64,000 nucleotides of DNA from Oscillatoria salina IIICB1 (GCF_020144665.1 NZ_JAAHBQ010000010.1:1-64000); one strand, 5' to 3'; shown: positions 10,033 to 19,567, numbered from the stretch's first letter. The notes: generated from the letters alone by a model not told the origin. Numbers and translations are program-made.

Positions 10033-11026
10033 CTTCCTACGATTTTCTTCTTTACCTGGATTGAAAATTTTTTCTAATGATATTTATTTTCCTGGCGCTT
10101 TGGCGAATATATTTCAACCATTGCACTCTAGAAGTAGTATACTTATCTCCACGGCGCTCTGACTATTAGCTACTCAAGCGCTTCCTAAGTATTTTTTGGT
10201 TTATTTAACTAGCGCCTTTAACAAGTTGCTAGTTTTTTTATCTAAACAATCCGCAATTTAATTTAATTTTCCCTTTTTTTTTCCTGATTTTTTCTCTTCC
10301 TTAAGTAGGAAATAGCCAAGTTTTTTTTGTCAATTTTTGTGAAAAGATCTCAAAAAAGTGTTTATTTTGTGGTACAAGCCGTAGTCGAAATAGTTAGATA
10401 AAAATTATTGATAAATCTCTCTCTTGACAGATGCCAAGCCCAAGGTTCGTTAAATTGCTATGTCCGAAAATTAACATTTGTTACAAAAAAAGTCATCGAG
10501 TGAGCTAACAGAAAAGCATAACGAGCAATTAAAAATATGAATTCTTTAAAGACTTAGCCAATTATTTTAGTTAATTTTACCTAGAATAACTAGCTTAGTC
10601 AGCTTAAATAAAAAAAAACTAATCCCTAGCTAGCAAAAATACTCTGAAAAAAATTATCTGACTTAGAATCAGAAACTCAAATCTAGTTAAATTTTCCCAG
10701 CAATTGCTTAATTAAGCTAATGCTAATTTGGTTTTTGTCAGGAAACAAAACTCAGAAAGAGTAACCAATTAAATTTATGACTAGATAGGAAAATAGTTAC
10801 GAGAATATACTTATCCGTAAATTTACTTAAAGATTGTCGTCTGATTGAATAATACTTTAAGAAAAGATATTTATTCGTTAGTTAAAGTAAAAATATATCG
10901 ATCCCCTTGACATTTTGCCGATCGCTTAGAAAGAAAGTTTTCCAGCTTAAAAAACCAAATTGGCTTATAGGCAACTTTCAGCAAATAAAGATCGCGCCCA
11001 AAAAATTAATTATAAAAGTTGTACCT
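10033..11026. other. Long AT-rich intergenic region
   Basis: Nearly 1 kb lies between divergent genes. It is strongly AT-rich, full of short A and T runs and almost free of HIP1 sites. A TTGACA at about 10424 could be a -35 element. No ORF, clear hairpin or repeat unit was recognised. The annotated start of the next gene could also be the TTG at 10907, which would shorten this region by 120 bp. Confidence 0.4.
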
Positions 11027-14000
11027 ATGACAAACGGACAGCAGAACTTTTTAAGTAGCCTTCCCCTTAAGATACTGTTAGTAACAGCGAATGGAGAACT
11101 AATTAGCAAGATCGGACAACTGCTTGCAGTCATTAGCGAACCAAGATGCGAGCTAACAATTGTAGGAACCTTAAGAGCCACGTTAGCAAATTTAAGGCAG
11201 ACGGGAAAAAGTGTAACTGTTTGTTTGCTAGACTGTCAACTAGACTTAGAATGGCTCCCAACTATTGTAGAACAAAACAATCTAGTACCAGTCATTTACT
11301 TGTGCGAAAATCAAACTAACGGTAGAGAAGCATTAGCGAGAGGAGCGACAGACTATTTAGAGAAAGAACAACTCAGGGTTAAGGAATTAGAGCGATCGCT
11401 GCGACTGACAAGTAAACTTGCTCAGATTCAAGTGCAAACTCAACAATTACAAGCAAGCGAAGCCCAATTTCGTCAGTTAGCCGAGAATATCGAAGCAGTT
11501 TTTTGGCTAGCCACACCAGATTTTCAGCAGATTCTCTACATTAGCCCGCAATACGAGCAAATTTGGCAATATAGCTGTGAAAGTTTATCCAAAAATCCTT
11601 CAACTTGGTTAGAAAGCATTCATCCTGAAGATCGTCAGTGGATGAGCGAAGTTGTTCGAGAAGTAATTGAAGGTAAAATTCCCAAAGGTAGAGACAAAGT
11701 ATATCGAATCGTGCGACGTGACGGTGAAATTAGGTGGAGACGCGATCGCCTCTTTTTTCTTCGCACTGAAACTGGAGATATTTACCGTCTTGGGGGTATC
11801 AGCGAGGATATCACCTCACGCAAAGAAGCTGAATTAAAATTAAGCAAGCGGGAACGTTACTTAACTGCTTTGGTAGAAATACAACGACGGTTGTTAGCTT
11901 GTTCAGATATTACCAATTGTTATCAGCAAATTTTACAACCGCTCGGAGAAGCAGCAAATGCCGATCGCGTTTATATCTTTGAAAATCACTTCGATCGACA
12001 AAATCGCTTACTAACAAGTCAAAAAGCTGAGTGGTGTGCTGAAGAGATCCCCCCAGAAATAAATAATCCCCGACTACAAAATCTACCTGACAATCAATTT
12101 TTCCCTCGCTGGCAAGAAGCTTTATTACAAGGAAACTTTATTAGTGGTATTGTCGCCGAACTTCCACAAGAAGAGCGTGATTTTCTCGAACCACAAAGAA
12201 TTCTCTCTATCTTAATTTTGCCTCTATTCGTTAACGATCGCTTTTTTGGTTCGATCGGCTTTGACAACTGTAGCGAAGCGAGTGAATGGGAAGCATCAGA
12301 AGTAGCACTTTTGCAAATAGCCGCAGCAGCAGTTGCTTTAAAAATAGAACGTTTGCTTGCAGAAGAAGAGTTATCTCGACAGGAACGCCAATTTAGAACT
12401 TTAACTGAAAATTCTCCCGAAGTAATTGCTCGATTTGACCGAGATTTGCGCTATGTTTACGTTAACCCCACTGTAGAACAGGCAACGGGCATCCCTCATC
12501 AAAGTTTCATTGGGAGAACAAATACAGAATTAGGAATGCCAGCAAATTTGGTATCTTTATGGTCAGCTAGTTTACAAAAAGTATTTGCAACTGGTATCGA
12601 AGAATCTTTAGAGTTTGATTTCCCCACCCCAGAAGGATTAAAAACTTATCAATCTCATTTAGTTGCCGAATATGCTCCGGACAATTCTGTAGAATTTGTC
12701 TTGGTAATGAGCCAAAATATAACTCCCCAAAAGTTGACATTAGAAGCTTTAAGAGAAAGTGAAGAACGTTTCCGAGTCATTTTTGAGCAAGCTGCGGTTG
12801 GGATCGCGCAAACATCTCCTACTGGTCAATTTTTGCAAGTAAATCAACGCTTCTGTAACTTATTTGGCTATACGGAAGCAGAAATTTTAAACTTTACTTG
12901 GCAGCAAATCACCTATCCAGAAGATTTAGCAGAAAATATCGAATTAGCACGACGGATGTTTGCTGGCGAAATCGCCACTTTTTCCCTCGAAAAGCGCTAT
13001 CTTCGTAAAGACGGTTCGCTTTTTTGGGCTAATATAACTGTCTCTTTAGTATCTTCTGAATCAGGACTACCCAAATATACGATTGCTGTAATTCAAGATA
13101 TTACCGAACGCAAACAAGCTGAGTTTCAACTGCGTCAAAGTGAATCGCAGTTGCGCTTAGTTACTGATGCTTTACCTGTTTGTATTTCCTATATTGATGC
13201 TAATCTTTGCTATCAGTTTGTTAACCAAACTTACGAAGTTTGGTTTGGCATTAACCGTGCTAAGATTTATGGTAGACCAATTTGGGAGATAATTGGCAAA
13301 GAAGCATTTGCTAGGGTACGCGAGCAGATCGAGCAAGTCTTGACTGGTGAGTTAGTTAGTTATGAAACCGAATTGCCTTATACTACTGGAAAACGCTACA
13401 TTATCGGTTCGTTAATTCCCGATTTTGACGAGAACGAACAAGTGAGAGGATATTATGCTTTAATTACTGACATTAGCGATCGCCGTCAAGCTGAAGAAAA
13501 GTTACGCTATCGTCTTAATTTGGAAACAGCTTTAGCGCAAGTGTCGAGAGAATTGGCGACTAATGATGCGGTAGACTTTGGACAAATTTTGGGTATTTTA
13601 GGAAAGGTAGTCGGAAGCGATCGCGCTTTTATCGATCGTTTCCGCAATGAGGGTAGATTTGTTGACGCTATTTACGAATGGTGCAATGAAGGTGTTGCTT
13701 CGGAAATTGAGAGTTACCAAAACTTACCTACTTCTAAGTTTTCTTGGTGGATCGAACAATTAAAGGCTAACCAAGCTATTGTAATTAACGATCTACGCAA
13801 TTTACCTGCTACGGCAAGTGCTGAACAACGATTACTCGCTGCTAATAATATTGGTTCATTGTTAGCTGTCCCGATTTTTACTTCTGAGGGTGAACTTTGG
13901 GGAAGTATTAGTTTTGACAATAACACGGAAAACCGGAAAACTTGGTCAGACGAAGACGTGCAAATGCTGCAAATTGTCGGCGATCTAATTTATACTTATC

Positions 14001-15295
14001 AGGAGAAACAGCGATCGCGTCTCGAACAAGAACGAGCTTCCCGCGATCGCCAATTACTTGCAGCTTTAACTTTAAAAATTCGGCGATCGCTCTCAATCGA
14101 CCAAATTCTGGAAACTACTGTCACGGAATTACAAGTAACTCTCGCTGCGGAAAGAGTTGTTTTCTTTCGGCTTCTTGATGATGGTTCCGGAGAAATTGTT
14201 AATGAAGCTATAGAAGTTGCATTTCCTGCTATGTTGGGAGAAATTATTTTTGATGAAAATTTATCTGAATTTCTGGGTAAATATCGCAATGGATTTATTT
14301 ATACTTGTGCCGATCTTCTGGCTACCGAACCACCAGAATGTTATCGAGAATGGCTCGAAAAATATCAAATTCGTGCTAACTTAGTTGTACCTATTTTGAT
14401 GAAGTCTAAGCAAGTACCATCTGAATATAGCGAACAACTAGAAAATCCGCCTCAATTATGGGGATTACTCTGCGTCCAACAATGCAGTCAACCGCGAAAA
14501 TGGACGAGTTGGGAAATAGAGTTAGTTACTCAATTTGCTAACCAATTAGGAATCGCACTCTCCCAAGCACAATTATTAGAGCAAAAAACTTGTTATTCAC
14601 AAGAATTAGCTCGTTCTAATGCTGAATTAGAACAGTTTGCTTATGTGGCTTCTCACGATTTACAAGAGCCTTTACAAACTATTTCTAGTTATGTCAAACT
14701 CTTAGAAAAACGTTACAGCAATCTATTAGATGCGAAAGCTAAAAAGTATCTTTATTACATAACTAGCGGTAGCAGTCGGATGCAAGCACTAATTAATGAT
14801 TTGCTAGCATATTCGCGACTTGGTAGAAATACCAAAGCTTTGCAATTAACTGATTGTAACTTAATTATCGAGCAAGCAAAATCTAATCTCCGCCAAATAA
14901 TTCGCCAAAATCAAGCTACAATTATTAACGAGCTTCTACCTACTTTAATTGCCGATAGATCTCAACTAATACAGTTATTTCAAAATTTAATTAGTAATGC
15001 AATTAAATACCGTAGCGAAGCGCCTCCAGTTATTCAAATTAGTGCTACTCTGGAGGAAGATGGTTGGTGTTTCGCCGTTCGAGATAATGGAATTGGGATT
15101 AATCCTAAATACCGCGATCGCATTTTCCAAATTTTTCAACGCTTACACACTCAAGAAGAATATCCCGGTACGGGTATAGGTTTAGCAATTTGTCAAAAAA
15201 TTGTCGAAAGTCACGGGGGGAGAATTTGGGTTGATTCTTCAGTTGAAGGCGGTTCAGTTTTTTATTTTACGCTGCCAAATCGGGGTGAAAACTAA
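11027..15295 (+). CDS. Multi-sensor histidine kinase (REC-like / PAS / GAF repeats)
   Basis: The preferred start is ATG 11027 (MTNGQQNFLS), giving 1422 residues; an in-frame TTG at 10907 adds 40 basic residues of doubtful reality. Domains in approximate order: a degenerate receiver (12-130, Asp in CLLDCQLD but no acidic pair), PAS with PAC (145-265), GAF (275-455), three PAS/PAC units (460-830), two GAF domains (850-1180), HisKA with the His in YVASHDLQEPLQ (about residue 1210), and HATPase ending in GTGIGLAICQKI and a C-terminal G box. SHDLQEPLQ is the H-box variant of phytochrome-type kinases. No GAF domain shows an obvious bilin-binding Cys motif that I could verify. There are no transmembrane segments, so the signals are cytoplasmic. 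No cognate regulator is adjacent. Its last bases overlap the convergent oxidoreductase gene by 4 bp. Confidence 0.9.
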   Translation: MTNGQQNFLSSLPLKILLVTANGELISKIGQLLAVISEPRCELTIVGTLRATLANLRQTGKSVTVCLLDCQLDLEWLPTIVEQNNLVPVIYLCENQTNGREALARGATDYLEKEQLRVKELERSLRLTSKLAQIQVQTQQLQASEAQFRQLAENIEAVFWLATPDFQQILYISPQYEQIWQYSCESLSKNPSTWLESIHPEDRQWMSEVVREVIEGKIPKGRDKVYRIVRRDGEIRWRRDRLFFLRTETGDIYRLGGISEDITSRKEAELKLSKRERYLTALVEIQRRLLACSDITNCYQQILQPLGEAANADRVYIFENHFDRQNRLLTSQKAEWCAEEIPPEINNPRLQNLPDNQFFPRWQEALLQGNFISGIVAELPQEERDFLEPQRILSILILPLFVNDRFFGSIGFDNCSEASEWEASEVALLQIAAAAVALKIERLLAEEELSRQERQFRTLTENSPEVIARFDRDLRYVYVNPTVEQATGIPHQSFIGRTNTELGMPANLVSLWSASLQKVFATGIEESLEFDFPTPEGLKTYQSHLVAEYAPDNSVEFVLVMSQNITPQKLTLEALRESEERFRVIFEQAAVGIAQTSPTGQFLQVNQRFCNLFGYTEAEILNFTWQQITYPEDLAENIELARRMFAGEIATFSLEKRYLRKDGSLFWANITVSLVSSESGLPKYTIAVIQDITERKQAEFQLRQSESQLRLVTDALPVCISYIDANLCYQFVNQTYEVWFGINRAKIYGRPIWEIIGKEAFARVREQIEQVLTGELVSYETELPYTTGKRYIIGSLIPDFDENEQVRGYYALITDISDRRQAEEKLRYRLNLETALAQVSRELATNDAVDFGQILGILGKVVGSDRAFIDRFRNEGRFVDAIYEWCNEGVASEIESYQNLPTSKFSWWIEQLKANQAIVINDLRNLPATASAEQRLLAANNIGSLLAVPIFTSEGELWGSISFDNNTENRKTWSDEDVQMLQIVGDLIYTYQEKQRSRLEQERASRDRQLLAALTLKIRRSLSIDQILETTVTELQVTLAAERVVFFRLLDDGSGEIVNEAIEVAFPAMLGEIIFDENLSEFLGKYRNGFIYTCADLLATEPPECYREWLEKYQIRANLVVPILMKSKQVPSEYSEQLENPPQLWGLLCVQQCSQPRKWTSWEIELVTQFANQLGIALSQAQLLEQKTCYSQELARSNAELEQFAYVASHDLQEPLQTISSYVKLLEKRYSNLLDAKAKKYLYYITSGSSRMQALINDLLAYSRLGRNTKALQLTDCNLIIEQAKSNLRQIIRQNQATIINELLPTLIADRSQLIQLFQNLISNAIKYRSEAPPVIQISATLEEDGWCFAVRDNGIGINPKYRDRIFQIFQRLHTQEEYPGTGIGLAICQKIVESHGGRIWVDSSVEGGSVFYFTLPNRGEN

Positions 15296-16407
15296 CAATT
15301 TTCCTGATTTTTCAAAATCGTTTCTTTAATTTGTAATGCGGTAGCGGGTGCGAGTAAGATTCCGTTACGATAATGACCAGTAGCAAGTAAAACATTACGA
15401 TATCCTGTTAGTTTACTAATTACTGGGGCGCTTTGTCCTTCGGGACGGGGACGTTTGCCCGACCAAGTACGCAGAATGGTAGCATCAGCTAAGGCAGGAC
15501 AAAAGGAAATTGCTTGTTGTTTGACTTGTGTTAATAAGGCAGAATTAGCATTTATTTCACCTGTATCGTCAGGGAATTCTACAGTCGCACCGAGCCAATA
15601 TTCTTGGTTTCCTAAAGGTACAATATGCACGTCGTCGCCAGTAATTACGGGTTGGAAATTAGGGTTTCCTAATGGCTGTTTTGATTTGACGTGCAATGCT
15701 TGTCCTAAAACAGGACGAAGATCTACTTTTTGATTTAAAGATGTCGTTAAGGGAAGAGAACCCAAACCAGCACTAATAACCAACCAATCTATCTCAAATG
15801 CTCCACCTGTAGTGTAAATTTGCTGGCAAAGACGCTCATTTGAGCCTGTAACAGTGGTAGTTGCAAAATTTTGCACTTCAAGTCCAAAATTACAGTTGAC
15901 GCCGTTAATTCGGGCAGCAGTAACGAGTGCTTGAGTAAGAGCAGTGGGATCGACTTGTCTGTCTTGAGGAGAATAGACAGCACCGACAATACGGTCATTT
16001 TGTAACTGGGGACATTTTTGGCGAAGAGAGGCGATCTCGTATAACTCTAACTTCCAGCCTTGAGAGTTGCGTACCTGAATTAATTTTTCCCAGCGATCGC
16101 GGTCGTCTTGTGCAAAGCGTAACAGCAAAATACCTTGCTGATTGTAGGGCAGATCTTGCCCAGTAATTTCCCTTAGTTCAGCAATTAACGAGTCATAGCG
16201 GCGCATACTTGCCGATCGCAACCGCCAGCCCCTACCCTTAGTTTTCTGACTAATAGCGCCCATTAAAACGCCAAGTGCGGCACCAGTGGAACCCGATGCC
16301 GGAGTTTGTCGGTCAAAGAGAGTAACATTTAACCCCTCAACCCGACTTAACTCATAAGCGATCGCCGCTCCCACGACACCGCACCCAACTATCCCAACTT
16401 TAATCAT
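15292..16407 (-). CDS. FAD-dependent oxidoreductase, glycine/D-amino-acid oxidase family
   Basis: This 371-residue protein begins with a textbook dinucleotide-binding fold (VGIVGCGVVGAAIAYEL, residues 4-20) and ends with the family's C-terminal FAD-contact segment (GYRNVLLATGHYRNGILLAP). GSTGAALGVLMG near residue 40 and QVDPTALTQALV near 155 match the DAO family, which includes ThiO glycine oxidase. In many cyanobacteria ThiO is fused to ThiG; this protein is not fused and no thiamine gene is nearby, so I do not assign thiO. The substrate is probably an amine or amino acid. It overlaps the kinase gene tail to tail and lies 5 bp downstream of psbQ on the same strand, suggesting a two-gene transcript. 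Confidence 0.85.
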   Translation of the reverse strand: MIKVGIVGCGVVGAAIAYELSRVEGLNVTLFDRQTPASGSTGAALGVLMGAISQKTKGRGWRLRSASMRRYDSLIAELREITGQDLPYNQQGILLLRFAQDDRDRWEKLIQVRNSQGWKLELYEIASLRQKCPQLQNDRIVGAVYSPQDRQVDPTALTQALVTAARINGVNCNFGLEVQNFATTTVTGSNERLCQQIYTTGGAFEIDWLVISAGLGSLPLTTSLNQKVDLRPVLGQALHVKSKQPLGNPNFQPVITGDDVHIVPLGNQEYWLGATVEFPDDTGEINANSALLTQVKQQAISFCPALADATILRTWSGKRPRPEGQSAPVISKLTGYRNVLLATGHYRNGILLAPATALQIKETILKNQENC

Positions 16408-16412
16408 GCAGC

Positions 16413-16853
16413 TTATTTAGGAGCCTGACCGATAAAGGTATCCAGGTCATCAACTACTTCATTATAGTTGCGTACAGCTTCAGCATAGTTTCCCTCTTTC
16501 GCAGCACCATCAATTTTCTCAAAGTGAACCGCGATATCTTTCGCTAACTCACGAGCGACAGGTTGATCCCCAGGTAAAAGATTACGCGCAACATAGCTAA
16601 GATCGTGACGCAACGATCCCAAAGGTCCGTGGATAAAATTACCTACATAGATCCAATCTTGCTTTTGAATCAGTTGCTTAAGTTCGGGAAGACGCTCTCT
16701 GACATTAACCACAGGAGTTAGCGATCGCGAAATTTGCGCGATGCGATCGGGTGTATAAGTCGGCGGTGCTTTCGCTTCCGGGCTTCCACAACTCACCAAC
16801 AACGTCATCACCAGTACCAAAACTAACGAAAGAATAGACCGAAAATGTTTCAT
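16413..16853 (-). CDS. psbQ: Photosystem II lipoprotein PsbQ (CyanoQ)
   Basis: This is the cyanobacterial PsbQ, a lumenal extrinsic subunit that stabilises the oxygen-evolving side of photosystem II. The ATG at 16853 gives 146 residues with a signal peptide and a clear lipobox (LVSC, Cys at about residue 22), so the mature protein is lipid-anchored to the thylakoid. The rest is the expected four-helix region: RERLPELKQLIQKQDW, FIHGPLGSLRHDLSYVARNL and the C-terminal YNEVVDDLDTFI. The longest ORF uses a TTG five codons upstream, which is unnecessary. The oxidoreductase gene starts 5 bp downstream. Confidence 0.92.
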   Translation of the reverse strand: MKHFRSILSLVLVLVMTLLVSCGSPEAKAPPTYTPDRIAQISRSLTPVVNVRERLPELKQLIQKQDWIYVGNFIHGPLGSLRHDLSYVARNLLPGDQPVARELAKDIAVHFEKIDGAAKEGNYAEAVRNYNEVVDDLDTFIGQAPK

Positions 16854-17088
16854 AACCAGATTTTGCAATTCAACGACTAGATCGAATTAAAGATATTTTC
16901 TCGGTGTAGGTAGCTAGCAAACGCCTCCCACACATAAATAAGGATAATGATTTTTGGGTAAAGATCGCGAATTTAGTCGAAATTAGTTGTTCAAGTCCAT
17001 CTCTGCCGTCACCCGCTTGGATGACAACCCTTCCTTCCCTTAGCTAGAATCATAAAAATAATCAAGATTGTGGGAGTCTCACGTAACA

Positions 17089-17508
17089 ATGTCTTTTCCT
17101 CTTGCAAAACTATGGGCTACCAGTATTTTTGTTGGCACTATGGTGTCACTAGATCTATTTTCCAGTCAACCTGCTTATGCTGGTTGTGGAAATTTTAACG
17201 CCTATGGATGGTCAGTAGATGTTTCCACTGGAAAAACAGTGGAAGTTTTTGAAATCGGAGAAGTGAGTACCTGTGGCAATATGCACAATAGTTTTGCTTC
17301 CTTCTCTAAGGATAACTTCGAGTTTGGTTGGGCTATATGTTATCTTCCTACCAGTTGCGAAAGTGGGTGGCAACCTAATACTCTATACGTCTATATTGAC
17401 GGTAGACGAGAAACTGGTGAAGCAAATCCTCTAGGTTCACTTCGCTCAGATGGGTTATGTGTTCAGCAATCTGAGAGTCAGATGAAATATTGCTGGAAAC
17501 CAATTTAA
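17089..17508 (+). CDS. Secreted small protein of unknown function
   Basis: ATG 17089 gives 139 residues with a typical signal peptide: Lys near the start, a hydrophobic core and a PAYAG cleavage site near residue 31. The mature part is short and has six Cys residues (CGNF, STCGNM, WAICYL, TSCESG, LCVQ, YCWK), probably disulfide-bonded. No domain is recognised. A longer reading from 17068 adds 7 residues. It stands alone between psbQ, which is divergent, and the decayed toxin locus. Likely periplasmic or extracellular. Confidence 0.6.
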   Translation: MSFPLAKLWATSIFVGTMVSLDLFSSQPAYAGCGNFNAYGWSVDVSTGKTVEVFEIGEVSTCGNMHNSFASFSKDNFEFGWAICYLPTSCESGWQPNTLYVYIDGRRETGEANPLGSLRSDGLCVQQSESQMKYCWKPI

Positions 17509-17661
17509 CTAACATTCGGTAGATTGTCGTTGAAGTTGTGAATATTTTTCAATCTTTTCAGGGTAAGAGTTTTGAAAATTTGCCGATTTCCTAGGATGGA
17601 CTCAATTTGTTTCTCACTTGTAGAATGTGTAAAAATTTATCAATAAATACTTGAGATTCCC

Positions 17662-18074
17662 ATGACATTTATTGACGAAACCCAAGCCCAACAAGTGAGA
17701 CAGAGAGTGCTAACAGCCCGAAGCGATCGCGAAAAATTTTTGCTACAAATGAAGCAGCGCCAGCAAAAAGGCTGGGAAGTAGCACAGCAGTGTGCGCGAA
17801 TACTTTTTCAAGAATTTCGAGTCAAGCGCGTTGTCTTATTTGGTTCGTTGCTTGACTATCAGAAAATGACCGAAAATTGCGAAGGAAGTCGATCGAGTTA
17901 TTCCTACTGGAAGTGACTGGCACAAACAACTTTTGCTTCAAATGGCAGTAGATATTCCTGAAGTGCGTCCGAGTGTGGTTTCTCAAATAACTTACGAGCA
18001 GTTAAATGAATTTCGTGGCTTCCGTCACGTAGTTCGCAGTCTCTATGCTTATAAGTTAGATCCTGACCAAGAAT
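17662..18074 (+). pseudogene. Remnant of an MNT nucleotidyltransferase - HepT toxin-antitoxin operon
   Basis: The first 84-codon frame (17662-17916) begins like an MNT-type minimal nucleotidyltransferase antitoxin. Its RVKRVVLFGSLL keeps the GS of the nucleotidyltransferase signature, but the sequence then breaks off before the metal-binding acidic residues. In the +1 frame from about 17872, HepT-like toxin sequence follows directly (SDWHKQLLLQMAVDIPEVRP, then FRGFRHVVRSLYAYKLDP). The 3' part of the antitoxin and the 5' part of the toxin are therefore missing, leaving an out-of-frame junction. The toxin frame is then interrupted by a mobile element. HepT/MNT pairs are type VII toxin-antitoxins in which MNT modifies the toxin; this copy should be inactive. 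Confidence 0.7.
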
Positions 18075-18465
18075 AATGGGTTTCAAGCCCCGTCCTTATA
18101 GGACGGCTTTGATGCTATTCTAAGAAAGTAGCCTGGTACAGACAGGATTCGTCGGTACTGTCTTAAGTTGACGACGTAAAGCGATACCAGTACATGAGGC
18201 GCGAACAACCTCTTAAAAAACGCACCGGACTCGACAGAGTACCGAAAACCAGTGGTTAAGAAATTTGCTTTTTCGAGTATCGTGGGGCGCACGAGAATTT
18301 ACGCTTGGGGAGATATATCCCACTGGAACTAATTGCCGCTCTTGATAAAATTGCTTTTTTGTTAATTTGTCAAGGGAGGGGTCGAATCGGCGAGACTGAT
18401 TCCTTTTAGTTGTAAGGAGTGTCGTTGAACCAAGAATCCCCGCGCCTTTAGGCAGGGGAGCGTCA
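18075..18465 (+). mobile_element. IS200/IS605-like element without transposase
   Basis: The left end holds a hairpin formed by CCCCGTCCTTATAGGACGG with its GGGTTTCAAG lead-in. The right end holds the second hairpin, in CCCCGCGCCTTTAGGCAGGGG, followed by AGCGTCAA. Both resemble the subterminal palindromes of cyanobacterial IS200/IS605 (IS1341-type) elements. The interior of about 390 bp has no intact tnpA or tnpB; it may include the degraded 3' end of tnpB with the region that encodes the guide RNA. It splits the HepT reading frame. No target duplication is seen, as expected for this family. The exact ends are approximate. Confidence 0.6.
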
Positions 18466-18466
18466 A

Positions 18467-18568
18467 AGAGTTTTGGAATTAGCTAATCAGTTAACTGAGT
18501 GTTACCAAAACTTTGATGGGGATATTCAACAGTTTTTCTCGTCTTTACAGCGAGAGGGAAAAGATTGA
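18467..18568 (+). pseudogene. C-terminal fragment of the interrupted HepT toxin
   Basis: Immediately after the mobile element, an open frame of 33 codons ends at the TGA at 18566-18568. It starts RVLELANQLTECYQNF and ends SSLQREGKD. The sequence and length fit the last helix of a HepT-like protein, continuing from the DPDQ at the other side of the insertion. It shows where the original gene ended and confirms that the element landed inside the toxin gene. Confidence 0.65.
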
Positions 18569-18591
18569 AGTTTTTTCCCTCTCTCCCTTGT

Positions 18592-19437
18592 CTAAGTTTG
18601 GCGACGCAGAAAAGTGAGCAAATAACTGGTAATCTCTTCTTGCCAATGTTCTTGGGGATAGTGTTTGGCTTCTGCTAGTTTGATTAATTCTATATTCGAG
18701 TTGTTTTGGGCAAGATTTTCGGCTGCATCGCTGTCTAGCCAAGGATCTGCCATTCCCCAAACAATTAAGGTGGGTTTTTCCCAATTGGGTAATCCTGATT
18801 CGATTTCTGTCATTGCTGAGGACAGTTTCAGGTTTTCGATCGCCATTTTTAGCGATCGCCCTGCACCAGAACTCTGTAAAAATGGTTTACGGAAAACGGC
18901 TAAATCTCGATCGGAAATCTGGAAACCACTACCACTTTCGAGGGTTCGATCTACTAACAATGGGTCTTGGGTTAACATATCTCCCGCAAACGGCAAACCC
19001 CACTGTTTCATTTTCCAAGGTAATTTAGCAGTTTTGTCAATCGGTGTATTTAAAATGACCAAACGCGCGATCGCCTCCGGATTTCTCAAGGCATATTGTA
19101 AACCAGCCGAAGCTAAAAATCCTTGCACCACCAAGAAACATGACTCGATTTCTAAAGCCGAGAGAAAAGCTGTCAATCCTTCTACATAAGCATCTGGGGT
19201 ATATTTAAACTCACGTCGATCGGGTTTGTCCGAGAAACCAAAACCAAGCCAGTCGGGTGCGAGCGATCGCATTCCTTTTTCTGCTAACTTAGGCATAATC
19301 TCGCACCAGGTAAAACTATGACCCGGTATCCCATGCAAAAATACCACTGGTGGTTGTTCATATTCCTGCTGCGGTTGCGCTTCCCGATAAAACCACTTCA
19401 GCGAACCAACTGCGATCGAGTTTTCCGTCGTAGACAC
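18592..19437 (-). CDS. Alpha/beta-hydrolase-fold protein lacking the usual nucleophile
   Basis: The preferred start is the GTG at 19437 (MSTTENSIAVGSLKWFY), behind TAAGG. The longest ORF adds 50 residues that are translated intergenic repeat. The protein then has 281 residues with the fold's landmarks: oxyanion region VVFLHGIPGHS, PDWLGFGFSDKP, acid region VWGMADPWLD and the catalytic-type His in EAKHYPQEHW near the C-terminus. At the nucleophile elbow, where relatives have a Ser or Asp, the sequence is LVVQGFLASAG, so the nucleophile appears replaced. From memory other cyanobacterial homologues share this form. It may be a non-hydrolytic member or use other chemistry. No partner gene is adjacent. 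Confidence 0.85.
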   Translation of the reverse strand: MSTTENSIAVGSLKWFYREAQPQQEYEQPPVVFLHGIPGHSFTWCEIMPKLAEKGMRSLAPDWLGFGFSDKPDRREFKYTPDAYVEGLTAFLSALEIESCFLVVQGFLASAGLQYALRNPEAIARLVILNTPIDKTAKLPWKMKQWGLPFAGDMLTQDPLLVDRTLESGSGFQISDRDLAVFRKPFLQSSGAGRSLKMAIENLKLSSAMTEIESGLPNWEKPTLIVWGMADPWLDSDAAENLAQNNSNIELIKLAEAKHYPQEHWQEEITSYLLTFLRRQT

Positions 19438-19484
19438 CTTCAACCTTACCCCTAATCTATTGTTGTTGTTTAGCTTACCAGAGG

Positions 19485-19567
19485 CGACAGGGTAATTGGG
19501 GACTGGGAAGGGCAACCACGGGGGGTTTGCCCCTACGGAAGGGGACTGGTGGCTAGTGATTGGGGTT
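19485..19567. repeat. Short intergenic repeat segment (GGGGACT / GGGGTTTGCCCC)
   Basis: Upstream of the hydrolase gene lie several GGGACTGG / GTGATTGGGG units and a GGCAACCACGGGGGGTTTGCC inverted repeat. These are members of dispersed cyanobacterial intergenic repeats, not coding sequence. Confidence 0.55.

Noticed and set aside
15292..16407. Naming the FAD oxidoreductase thiO
   Set aside because: Family-level similarity only; no thiamine genes are nearby and it is not fused to ThiG, so the substrate is open.
16854..16868. TTG start five codons upstream for psbQ
   Set aside because: The ATG at 16853 gives a normal lipoprotein signal peptide; the extra residues add nothing.
18300..18420. Possible tRNA in GC-rich part of the mobile element (GGGTCGAATCGGCG)
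   Set aside because: No cloverleaf with acceptor, anticodon and T arms could be built around it.
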